A stretch of 64,000 bases of DNA from Pseudoalteromonas aliena SW19 (GCF_014905615.1 NZ_AQGU01000025.1:1178001-1242000); one strand, 5' to 3'; positions 1-10,053 are shown, numbered from the stretch's first letter. Numbers and translations: made by a program. The notes: generated from the sequence alone by a model not told the origin.

Positions 1-305
1 CTAACTGTCGCGTATACTTTTATATCTTTTTTGGAAGGAATATTTTTAATGTTTTGATCTGTAGAAATAGATATCTGCTTTTGAGGCCGTTTATCTTCTG
101 AATTTTGCGCCCCCACCTTTTCAAGGACTTCAATTCTCTTATTTATCGTTTCATACTGGACGGATAAAGAACTTAAAGCAGACAATTGAGTACGAATATC
201 CGCTAATTGCGACTTTAAATCCTGTAACTCATCTTGTTCATTTTGTGCCTGCACCAAAGGAGCGCATAATGCAGCAAACAAAAAACAAATACTTTTTTTT
301 TGCAT
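1..305 (-). CDS. exported coiled-coil, porin-like protein (N-terminal fragment)
   Basis: The open frame starts at the ATG at 303-305 on the minus strand and runs off the left edge, so only about 101 residues are visible. A cleavable signal peptide is clear: basic QKKK, a hydrophobic run, then a likely cut after VQA near residue 20. Residues about 23-60 form heptads (LQDLKSQLADIRTQLSAL) that look like a trimeric coiled coil, followed by a polar linker and the beginning of what may be a beta strand (IKVYATV). This order of signal, coiled coil and first strand is typical of DcaP-like and related trimeric outer-membrane porins. That family call is inference; the body of the protein lies outside the window. 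It is divergent from the chemotaxis gene at 402. Confidence 0.5.
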   Translation of the reverse strand, partial: MQKKSICFLFAALCAPLVQAQNEQDELQDLKSQLADIRTQLSALSSLSVQYETINKRIEVLEKVGAQNSEDKRPQKQISISTDQNIKNIPSKKDIKVYATV

Positions 306-401
306 AAAAAGACTCAACTATTTAAACTTTTTTTAAGTGTAGACTATATTTATTTATGCATAATAAAAATAATTGCCTATTTAGCTAAAGAGTGAAACCC
401 T

Positions 402-2282
402 ATGAAAATTAGAACAAAGTTCTCAATCGCTTCCGGTATTGTAGTATTTATCGTCATTTCACTACTTGCAACAACAACATATCTACTCGTTCAACAAACG
501 CTAAAAAAATCCACTACAGCTTATATACAAGATAATGCGTCGCTACTTTCACAAAGTATTGGCAATTGGCTTATCAGTAAATCAGCTCAGCTCAATGTTC
601 TAAAAAAACACATTGAGTCAGACTTTTCGAAACAAAACTTTCAGTCTGGGTTAGAAAACCCAGCTTTTACAGACGATTTTTTATTAATGTTTGGCACATT
701 AAATGACGAAAAAGAACTACGCTCAAATAATAAAAACAGAGTAAATCCGCCCGGTGTTGATTTCAAACAAAGGCCGTGGTTCAAGTTAGCTAAAGACAAT
801 GAAATGATTTCTTTTACCGCCCCTTACACTGATGCGGCAACCAATAAATTATTACTTTCGGCTGTAACCGCAATAAATACTGCAGATGGTTTTCAAGGCG
901 TTATTGGAGGAGATCTTGGCTTAAGCGATATCGCTGATAGCGTTAATACCATAAACTTTAATGGTAATGGTTTTGCATTTGTTGTTGATGGCTCAGGTAA
1001 AATAATCACTCACCCTACAGCCAATTTAAGTAATAAGCAGACACAAGACATTTATCAACAATCCCCAAAACAGAGCAAGCAGATTTTAGAAATAGAACAC
1101 GAAGGAAAAACTAAACTCTTATATTTTTACCCCATTGGTGATGAAATCGGTGTTAACTGGTCTGTAGCCATGTTATTAGATAAAGACAAGGTCTATGAAT
1201 CACTTACCGTATTCACTATTCGCACATTTTTTATAGCTATCATTAGTATTACTTTTTGTGTTTTAGTATTTAGAACCTTAATTAAAATTTTGCTCAAACC
1301 ACTTGACGAGTTAGAGCATGCTATTAGTGAAATTGCATCTGGTGGCGGAGATTTAACGCAGCGATTAAAAATAACCTCTGAGGATGAATGTGGTGTTGTT
1401 GCTAAAAGCTTTAATCGATTCTTATCATCCTTACAGGAGCTTGTAAGTGGTGTTATTAATAAAGCAAATAATGTTGAAGAACAAAGTGCAGCTGCTAAAT
1501 CCTTATCGACAGAATCAAGTAAGTCACTTAATGACCAATATTTATTAATTGATAGCTTAGCGACTGCTATTAATCAAATGAGTACGACATCTGCAGAAAT
1601 AGCATCCAGCGCACAAGAAGCGGCAACGTCAGTCACCTCTGTTAATAATTCAACAAGCTCTAGCAAAACACTTTTTGAGAAGACAACCTCGGACATTACC
1701 GATTTGTCTAATTCTATCTCGAATTCACAAGAACTAAGCAACCAACTAGCAGAGCATAGCAATAGTATTGAGCAAATATTATCTGTTATTAATAACGTTG
1801 CAGAACAAACAAACTTACTTGCCTTAAATGCAGCGATTGAAGCAGCAAGAGCTGGTGAATACGGGCGGGGGTTTGCAGTCGTTGCGGATGAAGTAAGAAC
1901 ACTCGCTTCAAGAACACAAAGTTCAACAACAGAAATTAAACTAATGATTGAGCAAATTCAGTTATTTTCATCTAAAGTTCAACAAGCAATGGAAAAAAGC
2001 AAAACGAAAGCGACGCTGTGCGTTGAACAAACCGAAATAGCGAATCAATCACTCAATACCATTTCGATGTCTGTAAAAGATATTATGGATAGAAATTACC
2101 AAATAGCCGCCGCAATCGAAGAGCAAAGTACTGTTATTGAAGATATAAATAAAAGCACCATTGATATTAAAGATATTAGTGTGCAAGTTGATGAATACGC
2201 TAAGGAGCAATTTGAGACAAATACTAGCTTAGCTGAAAACGTAAAAGACCAACAAGACTTACTTAAAAAGTTTATTGTTTAA
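402..2282 (+). CDS. methyl-accepting chemotaxis protein with dCache sensor
   Basis: Transmembrane chemoreceptor of 626 residues that would pass a periplasmic ligand signal to CheA/CheW. Membrane segment 1 spans about residues 7-31. A periplasmic dCache-type domain follows (about 35-265; the [10 protein letters not shown] and [12 protein letters not shown] stretches are typical), then membrane segment 2 (about 270-292), a HAMP domain (about 293-348) and a long helical signalling domain. The conserved hairpin tip, with [20 protein letters not shown] and the following [10 protein letters not shown], lies at about 465-502. No C-terminal CheR-binding pentapeptide is seen (ends LLKKFIV). The ATG at 402 has a purine-rich AAAGAGTG upstream. 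The ligand cannot be read from sequence. It is transcribed alone and followed by a 36-bp palindrome that could end the transcript. Confidence 0.93.
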   Translation: MKIRTKFSIASGIVVFIVISLLATTTYLLVQQTLKKSTTAYIQDNASLLSQSIGNWLISKSAQLNVLKKHIESDFSKQNFQSGLENPAFTDDFLLMFGTLNDEKELRSNNKNRVNPPGVDFKQRPWFKLAKDNEMISFTAPYTDAATNKLLLSAVTAINTADGFQGVIGGDLGLSDIADSVNTINFNGNGFAFVVDGSGKIITHPTANLSNKQTQDIYQQSPKQSKQILEIEHEGKTKLLYFYPIGDEIGVNWSVAMLLDKDKVYESLTVFTIRTFFIAIISITFCVLVFRTLIKILLKPLDELEHAISEIASGGGDLTQRLKITSEDECGVVAKSFNRFLSSLQELVSGVINKANNVEEQSAAAKSLSTESSKSLNDQYLLIDSLATAINQMSTTSAEIASSAQEAATSVTSVNNSTSSSKTLFEKTTSDITDLSNSISNSQELSNQLAEHSNSIEQILSVINNVAEQTNLLALNAAIEAARAGEYGRGFAVVADEVRTLASRTQSSTTEIKLMIEQIQLFSSKVQQAMEKSKTKATLCVEQTEIANQSLNTISMSVKDIMDRNYQIAAAIEEQSTVIEDINKSTIDIKDISVQVDEYAKEQFETNTSLAENVKDQQDLLKKFIV

Positions 2283-2289
2283 GATATAT

Positions 2290-2325
2290 TGATCTTTTAG
2301 GGTTAAATTTAATCCTGAAAGATCA
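2290..2325. repeat. 36-bp palindrome resembling both ends of repeat family 1 joined; possible terminator
   Basis: Two 18-base arms pair over their whole length if two G-T wobbles are allowed, and TTTTG follows. This fits a terminator for the chemotaxis gene ending at 2282. The arms also match the inner part of the family 1 ends, which read TGATCTTTCAAGGTTAAA at one side and TTAATCCTGAAAGATCA at the other (compare 9482-9799), but without the outermost GGGTCTG/CAGACCC. It could be an internally deleted remnant of that element; the link is inference. Confidence 0.5.
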
Positions 2326-2464
2326 TTTTGATAAGCAATAACAGAGTTAACATACTGATTACCTTTTGCCACAAGAGGTCTTTGCACAAAACTCTAAAAT
2401 CAAAAGGACTTAGTGATAAGCTTTTGCTAAACTGCACGCTGAAAATGCTTTGAGGAAATAATGC

Positions 2465-4147
2465 ATGTGGCTTGAGCAGCTCAGGCGTCGGCTGGCAAAA
2501 CCTAAAACATCTGTACAATTATGCTTATTAGGCGTAGTTGCCGGATTGATTGCTGCATTTTTTATTATTTTATTTCGTTTAACCATTCTATTTTTCCAAA
2601 GCCTATTTTTAGAAACGCCTGACGACTTTACTACCTTACCTACTCTTGAGCGCGTTTTAATGCCACTAATAGCGGCACTTTTAATCGCATGTTTTGCTGC
2701 ATTTACTGGCTTTAAACATTACCGTTTAGGTATTCCCTTTGTTATTCATCGTATTAAACGTCATTACGGACAAATGCCACTTTATAATACTGTAAATCAG
2801 TTTGTTGGTGGCGCACTAGCCCTTATTAGTGGCTTTTCGGTCGGTCGAGAAGGTCCTTCTGTTCATATGGGTGCCACAGGCGCGAGCATTTTAGCTGATA
2901 AACTTCACTTACCTCATAATGCAATGAGGACATTGAGCGGGTGTGGTGTTGCAGCCGGTATTGCTGCATCATTTAACACGCCTCTTGCTGCCGTTATTTT
3001 TGTAATGGAAGTCGTACTTAGGGAGTATAAAGTCCATATATTTGTGCCTATTATGCTCGCTGCGGTGACCGGCGCACTAGCTACTCAGTTTGTATTTGGT
3101 GAAGGCTCTGAGCTGGCACTTATTACAATAGCGCCATTGAGTGGTTGGCATTATCCGTATTTAATATTATGTGGTATGGCATTAGGTGCTATTGCATTTA
3201 GCTTCAATCAAAATTTAATGTTAATTATTAAAACATTTAAACCTTTAAGCATGTTTCCTCGTTTACTGATTGCAGGGTGTATTGCTAGCTTAATTGCATA
3301 TGCAGTACCTCAAGCAATGGGCTCAGGTATGAGTGCGATTACCATTGCGGTTGAATCTCCTGATAACGTAAAATTACTCACCACTATTTTAATTGCTAAA
3401 TTACTTGCTACGCTATTTGCAATTGGTTTGGGTATTCCCGGTGGGTTAATTGGCCCTGTGATTGGGCTTGGCGTATTAGTTGGAACTCTGATGGCTTTTT
3501 GTGCGCAATTTATTAGCCCTGGCACTGATATAGCGGGTACTTATGGTGTTTTGGGAATGGCTGGATTAATGGCCGCAACCCTGCATGCTCCCCTTGCAGC
3601 CTTAACAACGGTCATGGAGCTAACATCATCACCTGAAATTATCGTACCGGCCATGCTTGTTATCACGACAGCCTATGTAACCGCATTACAGTTTTTTGGT
3701 AATCGCTCTATATTTTTACAACAACTCGATTTTCAGGGGTTGCCGTATCATGTGTCTCCCGCTACAGAGGCCCTACAAAAAGTGGGCATAATGGACGATA
3801 TGGATGAAGATTTTAAATTACTGTATTCAGACGATAAAGAGCAAATAAAAAACACCCTTGATGCAATGGACAGCCAAACGCCACTGATTGTATTTGATGA
3901 GGAAAATGGTTATAGACTTGCAGAATATGACTTAAGTTTAATGTCGGACCAAGCGATTAATTTAAACTACGTTAGCCTGCAAGGCATTAGTAGCCAAGCA
4001 ACCTTAGCTGATGCATTCGATATATTAAAAGATAAAAGAAGTGGTGCATTATACGTTTACAATCTTTTAGATAATCAACAAATTATGGGCCTATTACGCT
4101 GGGATCAAATTCATCATATTCTAACCATTCGTAACAGCTTACTTTAA
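2465..4147 (+). CDS. ClC-family chloride channel/transporter, divergent gating residues, C-terminal CBS-like tail
   Basis: Integral membrane ClC protein of 560 residues. The hallmark G127-R128-E129-G130-P131 with the gating glutamate is intact, and GGLIGPVIGLG matches the second anion-pore motif. Compared from memory with E. coli ClcA, other key positions differ. The GSGIP motif with the anion-binding serine reads RLGIP. The internal proton-pathway glutamate (ClcA E203) is Val183 in FVMEVV. The pore tyrosine (ClcA Y445) is Phe417 in GNRSIF. Residues about 430-560 look like a degenerate CBS pair. Ion-coupled exchange may therefore be altered or absent. The ATG at 2465 is used. hemJ follows 15 bases downstream, so the two are probably co-transcribed. 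Confidence 0.85.
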   Translation: MWLEQLRRRLAKPKTSVQLCLLGVVAGLIAAFFIILFRLTILFFQSLFLETPDDFTTLPTLERVLMPLIAALLIACFAAFTGFKHYRLGIPFVIHRIKRHYGQMPLYNTVNQFVGGALALISGFSVGREGPSVHMGATGASILADKLHLPHNAMRTLSGCGVAAGIAASFNTPLAAVIFVMEVVLREYKVHIFVPIMLAAVTGALATQFVFGEGSELALITIAPLSGWHYPYLILCGMALGAIAFSFNQNLMLIIKTFKPLSMFPRLLIAGCIASLIAYAVPQAMGSGMSAITIAVESPDNVKLLTTILIAKLLATLFAIGLGIPGGLIGPVIGLGVLVGTLMAFCAQFISPGTDIAGTYGVLGMAGLMAATLHAPLAALTTVMELTSSPEIIVPAMLVITTAYVTALQFFGNRSIFLQQLDFQGLPYHVSPATEALQKVGIMDDMDEDFKLLYSDDKEQIKNTLDAMDSQTPLIVFDEENGYRLAEYDLSLMSDQAINLNYVSLQGISSQATLADAFDILKDKRSGALYVYNLLDNQQIMGLLRWDQIHHILTIRNSLL

Positions 4148-4162
4148 ACAATAAGGAATAGT

Positions 4163-4597
4163 ATGAGCGCATTACTAATTTATAAAACCTTGCATATATT
4201 TTTTATGATTGCGTGGTTTGCCGGCATTTTTTATTTACCAAGATTATTTGTCTACCACGCAATGAGCGAAGAAAAATCGTGCAACTCTATGCTTAAAGTA
4301 ATGGAGCGTAGGCTACTTTATTTTGTGACTCCATTCGCTGTTTTAACGGCTGTATTTGGCGTTTTAACCATTGTTGAATATGGCCGTGACTGGTTTAGAT
4401 ATAGTATGTGGTTACATTACAAACTCGTACTGGTGATTATTTTATATATCTACCACGGTTACTGTTTTAAGTTATTAAGCGATTTTAAGCATGATCGTAA
4501 TACTAAAACCGACCGATTTTATCGAGTTTTTAACGAGCTACCGGTTATTGCGCTACTCATAATAGTGGCATTAGCCGTGATAAAGCCAAGCTTGTAA
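4163..4597 (+). CDS. hemJ: HemJ-type protoporphyrinogen IX oxidase
   Basis: Small membrane protein of 144 residues, the usual HemJ length (UPF0093, PF03653). HemJ oxidises protoporphyrinogen IX to protoporphyrin IX in heme synthesis and is the alternative to HemG and HemY. The signature LHIFFMIAWFAGIFYLPRLF with His11 is at the N-terminus, and the second conserved element has Lys87 in WLHYKLVLVIILYIYH. About four membrane helices are visible. It lies 15 bases after the ClC gene with an AAGGAA ribosome site, and hemL sits one gene downstream, which supports a heme role. Older annotations may call it a CopD-like or hypothetical membrane protein. Confidence 0.85.
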   Translation: MSALLIYKTLHIFFMIAWFAGIFYLPRLFVYHAMSEEKSCNSMLKVMERRLLYFVTPFAVLTAVFGVLTIVEYGRDWFRYSMWLHYKLVLVIILYIYHGYCFKLLSDFKHDRNTKTDRFYRVFNELPVIALLIIVALAVIKPSL

Positions 4598-4640
4598 AAT
4601 TGTTATTGCGCTCTAATGAGCACAAGTAACATTTTAACTT

Positions 4641-4649
4641 TGTTATAAT
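4641..4649 (+). promoter_or_regulatory. extended -10 promoter for pyrB
   Basis: TGTTATAAT is a perfect extended -10 element (TGn then TATAAT). No convincing -35 box lies about 17 bases upstream, as is common for extended -10 promoters. It sits about 65 bases before the pyrB start. I saw no pyrimidine attenuator hairpin in the leader. Confidence 0.55.
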
Positions 4650-4713
4650 ATGCGCGATTGCGTGCCCCATTTTATGGATTATCGTGCCCTTTTGAAAAAC
4701 TAGGAATAACCCC

Positions 4714-5730
4714 ATGTTAAGTTTCCAAGGTGAAAACATACTCTCTGTTAGTCAACTAGACAGAGACTGCATTGAACGCATTTTTGCAGTTGCTAAAAAA
4801 ATGGAGCCTTACGCTAAAAAGCAAAAGCGTACCAACGTACTTGAAGGTGCTATTTTAGCTAACTTGTTTTTTGAACCAAGCACACGTACACGTGTAAGCT
4901 TTGGTACAGCGTTTAACTTACTCGGTGGTTTAGTTCGCGAAACAACAGGTATGCAAAGCTCTGCGCTTGCTAAAGGTGAATCTCTATACGACACAGCACG
5001 TGTTATTTCAGCCTATGCAGATGCCGTTGCTATGCGCCACCCAGACTCGGGGTCAGTCAGCGAATTTGCTACGGGCTGCAGCGTACCGGTAATTAATGGC
5101 GGAGATGGTCCAAATGAGCACCCAACTCAAGCATTACTTGATTTACTTACAATCGAACGAGAACTCAGCAGGTTTGATCAAAATATCGATGGTATGCACA
5201 TAGCCTTAGTAGGCGATTTAAAATACGGCCGTACCGTACACTCGCTTTCAAAACTGTTGTGCCATTATAAAAACATAAAATTTTCGATGGTTGCTCCTGA
5301 TGGCTTACAAATGCCTGATTACATTTTAGATGCAGTGGATAACGCGGGTCATAAAATTGAACTAGTAAATAAAATGGAAGGTAATTTAGCCGCCGATATC
5401 GTTTACCAAACACGTATTCAAGAAGAGCGTTTCCCTTCTCAAGAAGAAGCAAATAAATACCGTGGTGGATTTAGAATTAGCCAATCAATTTACAGTGCAC
5501 ACTGTAAACCTAACTCTGTACTTATGCATCCTCTACCGCGCGATAGTCGCATTGAAGCCAATGAGCTCGATAACGACTTAAACACTAACGACAATTTAGC
5601 TATATTTCGCCAAGTACAAAATGGCGTATTAATTCGTATGGCACTGTTTGCTTTAACACTCGGCGTAGAAAATAAAGTCGAGAAGTATGAAGTAGACGTA
5701 CCTTGGTTTAGCCGCAAACGCGATAGCTAA
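4714..5730 (+). CDS. pyrB: aspartate carbamoyltransferase catalytic chain
   Basis: Cytosolic enzyme of 338 residues that condenses carbamoyl phosphate and aspartate in the committed step of pyrimidine synthesis. The carbamoyl-phosphate loop S56-T57-R58-T59-R60 sits in FFEPSTRTRVSF. GDLKYGRTVHS and HPLPRDSRIEANELD match the aspartate-binding side, and HPTQALLDL is present. It is somewhat longer than E. coli PyrB (311), mostly at the C-terminus. No regulatory pyrI lies downstream, so the enzyme may work without the zinc-binding chain, or pyrI is elsewhere. AGGA precedes the ATG by about 8 bases. hemL starts 33 bases downstream and could be co-transcribed. Confidence 0.95.
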   Translation: MLSFQGENILSVSQLDRDCIERIFAVAKKMEPYAKKQKRTNVLEGAILANLFFEPSTRTRVSFGTAFNLLGGLVRETTGMQSSALAKGESLYDTARVISAYADAVAMRHPDSGSVSEFATGCSVPVINGGDGPNEHPTQALLDLLTIERELSRFDQNIDGMHIALVGDLKYGRTVHSLSKLLCHYKNIKFSMVAPDGLQMPDYILDAVDNAGHKIELVNKMEGNLAADIVYQTRIQEERFPSQEEANKYRGGFRISQSIYSAHCKPNSVLMHPLPRDSRIEANELDNDLNTNDNLAIFRQVQNGVLIRMALFALTLGVENKVEKYEVDVPWFSRKRDS

Positions 5731-5763
5731 CCCCCTTTCAAGTGACAATTTATAGGATTTTTC

Positions 5764-7044
5764 ATGACAATTAGCCAAGACTTATTTGAACGCGCTCAAG
5801 CCTCGATTCCAGGTGGCGTAAATTCGCCAGTTCGTGCTTTTAATGGTGTAGGCGGTACGCCGCTATTTATTACTAAAGCAGAAGGTGCGTTTACATTTGA
5901 CGCCGACGGTAATCGTTATATTGATTATGTGGGCTCTTGGGGTCCAATGATCATGGGCCATAACCACCCAGCCATAAAGCAAGCCGTTCATGAAGCGGTC
6001 GAAAACGGCCTTAGCTACGGTGCGCCCACTGAAGCCGAAATTTTAATGGCTGAAAAAGTAAAAGAACTAGTTCCATCAATCGAAAAAGTGCGTATGGTTA
6101 GCTCCGGTACTGAAGCGACAATGAGTGCAATTCGCTTAGCTCGTGGTTTTACGGGTCGCGACAAAATATTAAAATTTGAAGGATGTTACCACGGTCATGC
6201 TGACTCGTTATTGGTAAAAGCTGGCTCTGGCGCACTAACAATGGGCGTACCTAATTCACCAGGCATTCCTGAAGATTTTGCTAAGCATACGCTTACGGTA
6301 TCATTTAATAACTTAGATGAAGTAAAAGCTATTTTTGCAAAATATGCAGACGAAATTGCCTGTATTATTGTAGAGCCAGTCGCCGGTAACATGAACTGCA
6401 TTCCACCAGTACCAGGCTTTTTAGAAGGTTTGCGTGATGTCTGTAACGAATATAAATCGGTGCTTATTTTTGATGAAGTAATGACAGGTTTTCGTGTTGC
6501 ACTGGGTGGTGCACAAGCCTATTACAACATTAAACCAGACCTTACATGTTTAGGTAAAGTTATTGGCGGTGGCATGCCTGTTGGTGCATTTGGTGGTAAA
6601 ACCGAAATAATGGATTACATTGCGCCTGTTGGCCCTGTATATCAAGCCGGTACACTTTCAGGTAACCCTATTGCGATGGCAGCAGGTTTAAAATCACTTG
6701 AGTTATTAAGTGAACCTGGCCTGCACGATAAATTAGAAGCTATTTCTAAAGCGCTTTGTGAAGGCTTTGAAGTCGGCGCTAAAAAAGCAGGCATAGCGCT
6801 AACAACCAATTACGCTGGTGGCATGTATGGCTTCTTTTTTACTGATGCTGAAAAAGTAACAACCTACAAACAAGCTACTGAGTGCGACCTAGAACGCTTT
6901 AAACGCTTTTTCCACCTTATGCTTGAAGAAGGTGTTTACCTAGCGCCATCAGCTTTTGAGGCGGGTTTTGTATGTGCTGCACACACTGAGCAAGAAGTAC
7001 AAGAAACAATAGCGGCAGCTGAACGCTCATTTGCTAAGCTTTAA
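5764..7044 (+). CDS. hemL: glutamate-1-semialdehyde 2,1-aminomutase
   Basis: PLP enzyme of 426 residues that converts glutamate-1-semialdehyde to 5-aminolevulinate in the C5 route to heme. The N-terminus [19 protein letters not shown] is characteristic of Hem[17 protein letters not shown] binds the cofactor phosphate, [10 protein letters not shown] carries the conserved Asp, and Lys265 in [17 protein letters not shown] is the Schiff-base lysine. The length is typical. A TAGGAT ribosome site precedes the ATG. A strong terminator follows at 7111-7134. Confidence 0.97.
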   Translation: MTISQDLFERAQASIPGGVNSPVRAFNGVGGTPLFITKAEGAFTFDADGNRYIDYVGSWGPMIMGHNHPAIKQAVHEAVENGLSYGAPTEAEILMAEKVKELVPSIEKVRMVSSGTEATMSAIRLARGFTGRDKILKFEGCYHGHADSLLVKAGSGALTMGVPNSPGIPEDFAKHTLTVSFNNLDEVKAIFAKYADEIACIIVEPVAGNMNCIPPVPGFLEGLRDVCNEYKSVLIFDEVMTGFRVALGGAQAYYNIKPDLTCLGKVIGGGMPVGAFGGKTEIMDYIAPVGPVYQAGTLSGNPIAMAAGLKSLELLSEPGLHDKLEAISKALCEGFEVGAKKAGIALTTNYAGGMYGFFFTDAEKVTTYKQATECDLERFKRFFHLMLEEGVYLAPSAFEAGFVCAAHTEQEVQETIAAAERSFAKL

Positions 7045-7110
7045 TATAAAAATTATTTTTTAGAGTTTTAACCACTTGTTTTTGCAGCATGTAATTAAGA
7101 CTAAAGATTG

Positions 7111-7136
7111 AAAAAAGCCCGAAAGGGCTTTTTTTA
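7111..7136 (+). terminator. intrinsic terminator after hemL
   Basis: A ten-base perfect stem AAAAAAGCCC/GGGCTTTTTT closes a GAAA tetraloop and runs into T residues, a textbook rho-independent terminator for the pyrB-hemL side. Confidence 0.9.
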
Positions 7137-7219
7137 TTTGTAAAGTACTATAAATGAATGATAATTGAGGTAATCAAGGTCTACTTATCTCATCCATTAC
7201 AAAATAACAAGAGAGTCTT

Positions 7220-9061
7220 ATGTCAGGATTACGACAATTTGCAGCGCCTGCAATTAAACTAATGGCTAATTTAAAATATAAAACAAAAATAAGCCTGATG
7301 TTTGGCATACTATTACTACCTCTTGCATTGAGTTTGTTTTTTTTGGTCTCCTTACTAAGCGATAGTATTAACGTCTCAAAATTGCAGCAGCAAGGCTTAA
7401 AAGGCTACCGTGCGATTCTTAGTAATCAAATTCAAGGAACAAATGAGAAAAACATCGCTATTGCACAAAAATTAGGGTTTACAGTAAAAAATAATCAAGC
7501 TGATGATGTGCTCGAGCTTGTTTCAATTCAGTCTAACTTAGCGCTCGACAGCCAACTTGCCAGTTCTTATGTTAATCGTGCTTTAGTGACGCCCATTCCA
7601 GCATTAATAATGCAGATAAATTTAACAGCAGCAAGTGCAAATACAGTAATTAATAATAACCAGTTTACACCAGATACTTTTATAGCACTTTCAAACTTAA
7701 ATAAGTCATTACCACTGTATGAAAAGCAATTAGATAAGACATTAAGTGTAGCAACCGCTTCAGAAAAATCAGTTGATAAAATATTAGCACCAGCTTTAAA
7801 GCAGTTACAAAGCGCTGTATATGCATTTAAAAATGCAATAGATAAAAAACTGCTTGAACCAGATGATCTAGAACTAAACAAAGGTGAATTTACGCAGCTA
7901 ACAAATGATGTTCATAATAGTATTAATGCATTAATTGATAAAAGCATTCCAACATTAGAGTCCTTAGTAAGTGAAAAGCTACAAATCCAACAATGGACCC
8001 GTGATATCGTATTAGCCGCATCGGTTATAAGCCTACTTTTTGCTTTTTACTTAATGATTGGTTTTTATTTTGCTGTCGTAGATACAATTAACCGCTTTGC
8101 AGAAGCGGCAAATAGAGCAGCAAACGGCGACTTGAAAGCAACACTTGAATCAAATGGCAGTGATGAAATGAGTACGATTGCATTACAGTATAATGCCCTG
8201 CTTAATGCATTTTCTCACTTATTATCAAATGTAAAAACAAGCACGATAGAACTTTGTAGTGCAACTAAATCATTATCGCAAGCCAGTAGCCAAACTAGTG
8301 ATGATGTTAGCAAACAACAAACTCGTGTAAACGCTATCCACAGCGCATTAAGCGATATGGCTCAAAGCGCACATACTGTTGAAGAGTCAGCGCATCAAGC
8401 AACACTTATAGCTCAAGACGCCGCAGCACACGTTAAACAGGGTTCAAGCAATACAATGGAACTCGCTAAGTATATGCAAGATTTGCAAATTGAATTTGCA
8501 GAAAGCCAACAAGCTCTTGATAAACTGGCGCAAGATAGCCAAGAAATAAGTAAAGTAAGTAAAGGGATCAGCGAAATTGCAGATCAAACAAACCTACTAG
8601 CCCTTAACGCCGCCATTGAAGCGGCAAGAGCCGGTGAATACGGACGAGGCTTTGCCGTTGTTGCTGATGAAGTAAGAACACTTGCTCAGCGAACACAAAC
8701 TCAGACTCAAGAAATTCATCAAATTATTACCTCTTTACAGCAAGCATCTGACGACACACAACAGAAAATGCGTTCCAGCGTAGACAAAATGGAACAATCA
8801 GTAAAAGCGGCCACTGAAACCAATACGGCATTACAAAGCGCCGAACAAAGCATGGGCAATATAAAACACCAAGGTGAAGTGATCTCTGAACGTGTTAAGC
8901 AGCAGTCAAATGCGACAACACAGGCACTTAGAGACTCACAAGAAGTAAGCAATTTAGCGGATCAAACATTAAACTCGGCTCAATCAACTTTACAAGATGC
9001 ACAACAATTAAGTCGCCTATCGAACGACTTAACAAAATCAATGGGCTTCTTTAAATCTTAA
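7220..9061 (+). CDS. methyl-accepting chemotaxis protein
   Basis: Chemoreceptor of 613 residues. Membrane segment 1 is at about residues 21-48, a helical periplasmic domain of about 210 residues follows, then membrane segment 2 (about 263-287), HAMP (about 285-340) and a signalling domain. The tip [20 protein letters not shown] and the following [15 protein letters not shown] begin near 453. The periplasmic part has no dCache motifs and is rich in helix-forming residues, so a four-helix-bundle-like sensor is likely; no ligand can be named. Its signalling tip closely matches the chemoreceptor at 402, but the sensor domains are unrelated. An AGAG site precedes the ATG. Repeat copies A-C lie directly downstream. 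Confidence 0.92.
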   Translation: MSGLRQFAAPAIKLMANLKYKTKISLMFGILLLPLALSLFFLVSLLSDSINVSKLQQQGLKGYRAILSNQIQGTNEKNIAIAQKLGFTVKNNQADDVLELVSIQSNLALDSQLASSYVNRALVTPIPALIMQINLTAASANTVINNNQFTPDTFIALSNLNKSLPLYEKQLDKTLSVATASEKSVDKILAPALKQLQSAVYAFKNAIDKKLLEPDDLELNKGEFTQLTNDVHNSINALIDKSIPTLESLVSEKLQIQQWTRDIVLAASVISLLFAFYLMIGFYFAVVDTINRFAEAANRAANGDLKATLESNGSDEMSTIALQYNALLNAFSHLLSNVKTSTIELCSATKSLSQASSQTSDDVSKQQTRVNAIHSALSDMAQSAHTVEESAHQATLIAQDAAAHVKQGSSNTMELAKYMQDLQIEFAESQQALDKLAQDSQEISKVSKGISEIADQTNLLALNAAIEAARAGEYGRGFAVVADEVRTLAQRTQTQTQEIHQIITSLQQASDDTQQKMRSSVDKMEQSVKAATETNTALQSAEQSMGNIKHQGEVISERVKQQSNATTQALRDSQEVSNLADQTLNSAQSTLQDAQQLSRLSNDLTKSMGFFKS

Positions 9062-9103
9062 TTAAAGTTAATTGCAATGAGGTAATAACTAACACTATTG
9101 GAA

Positions 9104-9417
9104 TAGGGCCTGTTTATCTTTCGAGGTTAAGTTTGCAGCTGTATGCTTGGTATTTAGGCAATACAGAGCCTATGTAGTGTGGTTATTCCCCATAAATAGC
9201 CGATAACGTGGAATAAATGCCAAACATGCGCTGCCCGAAGAGTTCTGCCTAGGGGCTATTTACTCTTTGTTGCTCGGTTTTTACTTATTCTTATAGGGAT
9301 GTAAGCCATTAGAGTAACGCAGGGTCAGTTACCGAATCCACTAGGTTACAAACCTCACGCCGCAATTAAATCGCCCCTAGATTGAACAAATTTTAATCCT
9401 GAAAGGTCAACAGGCCC
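9104..9417 (-). repeat. family 1 structured repeat, copy A
   Basis: Element body 9106-9417 (312 bases), preceded by TA; the right-hand TA is lost (reads AA). Orientation is opposite to copies D and E. The ends GGGCCTG/CAGGCCC pair. It has the long form, with about 50 extra bases inside the first internal arm that C, D and E lack. Pairing is weaker than in B: one mismatch in the internal CTAGGGGC stem and two in the outer stem, suggesting an older copy. No coding frame. Confidence 0.85.
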
Positions 9418-9482
9418 AAACTTTACTAGTTAAGTATATTTTATCAATTGCTATAACTGGTTTTTCGAAACACAAATAGCCC

Positions 9483-9798
9483 TAGGGTCTGTTGATCTTT
9501 CAAGGTTAAATTTGCAGCCGTCTGTTTGGTATTTAGGCAAGGCAGAGCCTATGCAGTGTGGTTATTCCCCATAAGTGGGCGATAACGTAGCATTAATGCC
9601 AAACAGGCGCTGCCCAAAGGGTTCTTCCTAGGGGCTATTTACTCTTTGTTGCTCGGTTTTTACTTATTCTTACATGGATGTAAGTCATTAGGGTAACGCA
9701 GGAGCAGTTACCGAGCCCACTCGATTACAAATTTCGCGCCGCGATTAAATAGCCCCTAGATTGAACAAATTTTAATCCGCAAAGATCAACAGACCCTA
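9483..9798 (-). repeat. family 1 structured repeat, copy B
   Basis: Element body 9485-9796 (312 bases) between two TA dinucleotides. The termini form a perfect inverted repeat of about 20 bases at 9481-9500 and 9781-9800. The internal stem CTAGGGGCTATTTA pairs perfectly with TAAATAGCCCCTAG. Long form, same orientation as A. It shares its right-hand TA with the start of copy C. Confidence 0.9.
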
Positions 9799-10053
9799 GG
9801 GCGTGTTGACCTTTCGTGATTAATTTTGCAGCAGACTGTCTGGTATTTAGGCAAGGCAGAGTGGTTATTCCCCATAAATAGGCGATAACGCAGCATAAAT
9901 GCCAAACATGCGCTGCCCTTTGGGTTCTTTCTAGGGACGATTAACTCTTTGTTGCTCGGTTTTTACTTAGCCCACTCGATTACAAACCTCGCGCCGCGAT
10001 TAAATCGCCTCTAGATTGAACAAATTTCAATCCTGAAAGGTCAACAGGCCCTA
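9797..10053 (-). repeat. family 1 structured repeat, copy C
   Basis: Element body 9799-10051 (253 bases), TA at both sides. It starts on the very TA that ends copy B. Short form: it lacks the roughly 50-base insert and also a segment of the second arm. Its ends are mixed, GGGCGTG at the left as in copy E and CAGGCCC at the right as in copy A, leaving one mismatch. This could reflect recombination between copies. Confidence 0.88.

Noticed and set aside
9104..10053. CRISPR array
   Set aside because: The repeated units are about 250-310 bases with inverted ends and no short regular repeats or spacers.
9104..10053. Insertion sequence with a transposase gene
   Set aside because: No copy contains a reading frame long enough for a transposase; the units are non-autonomous at best.
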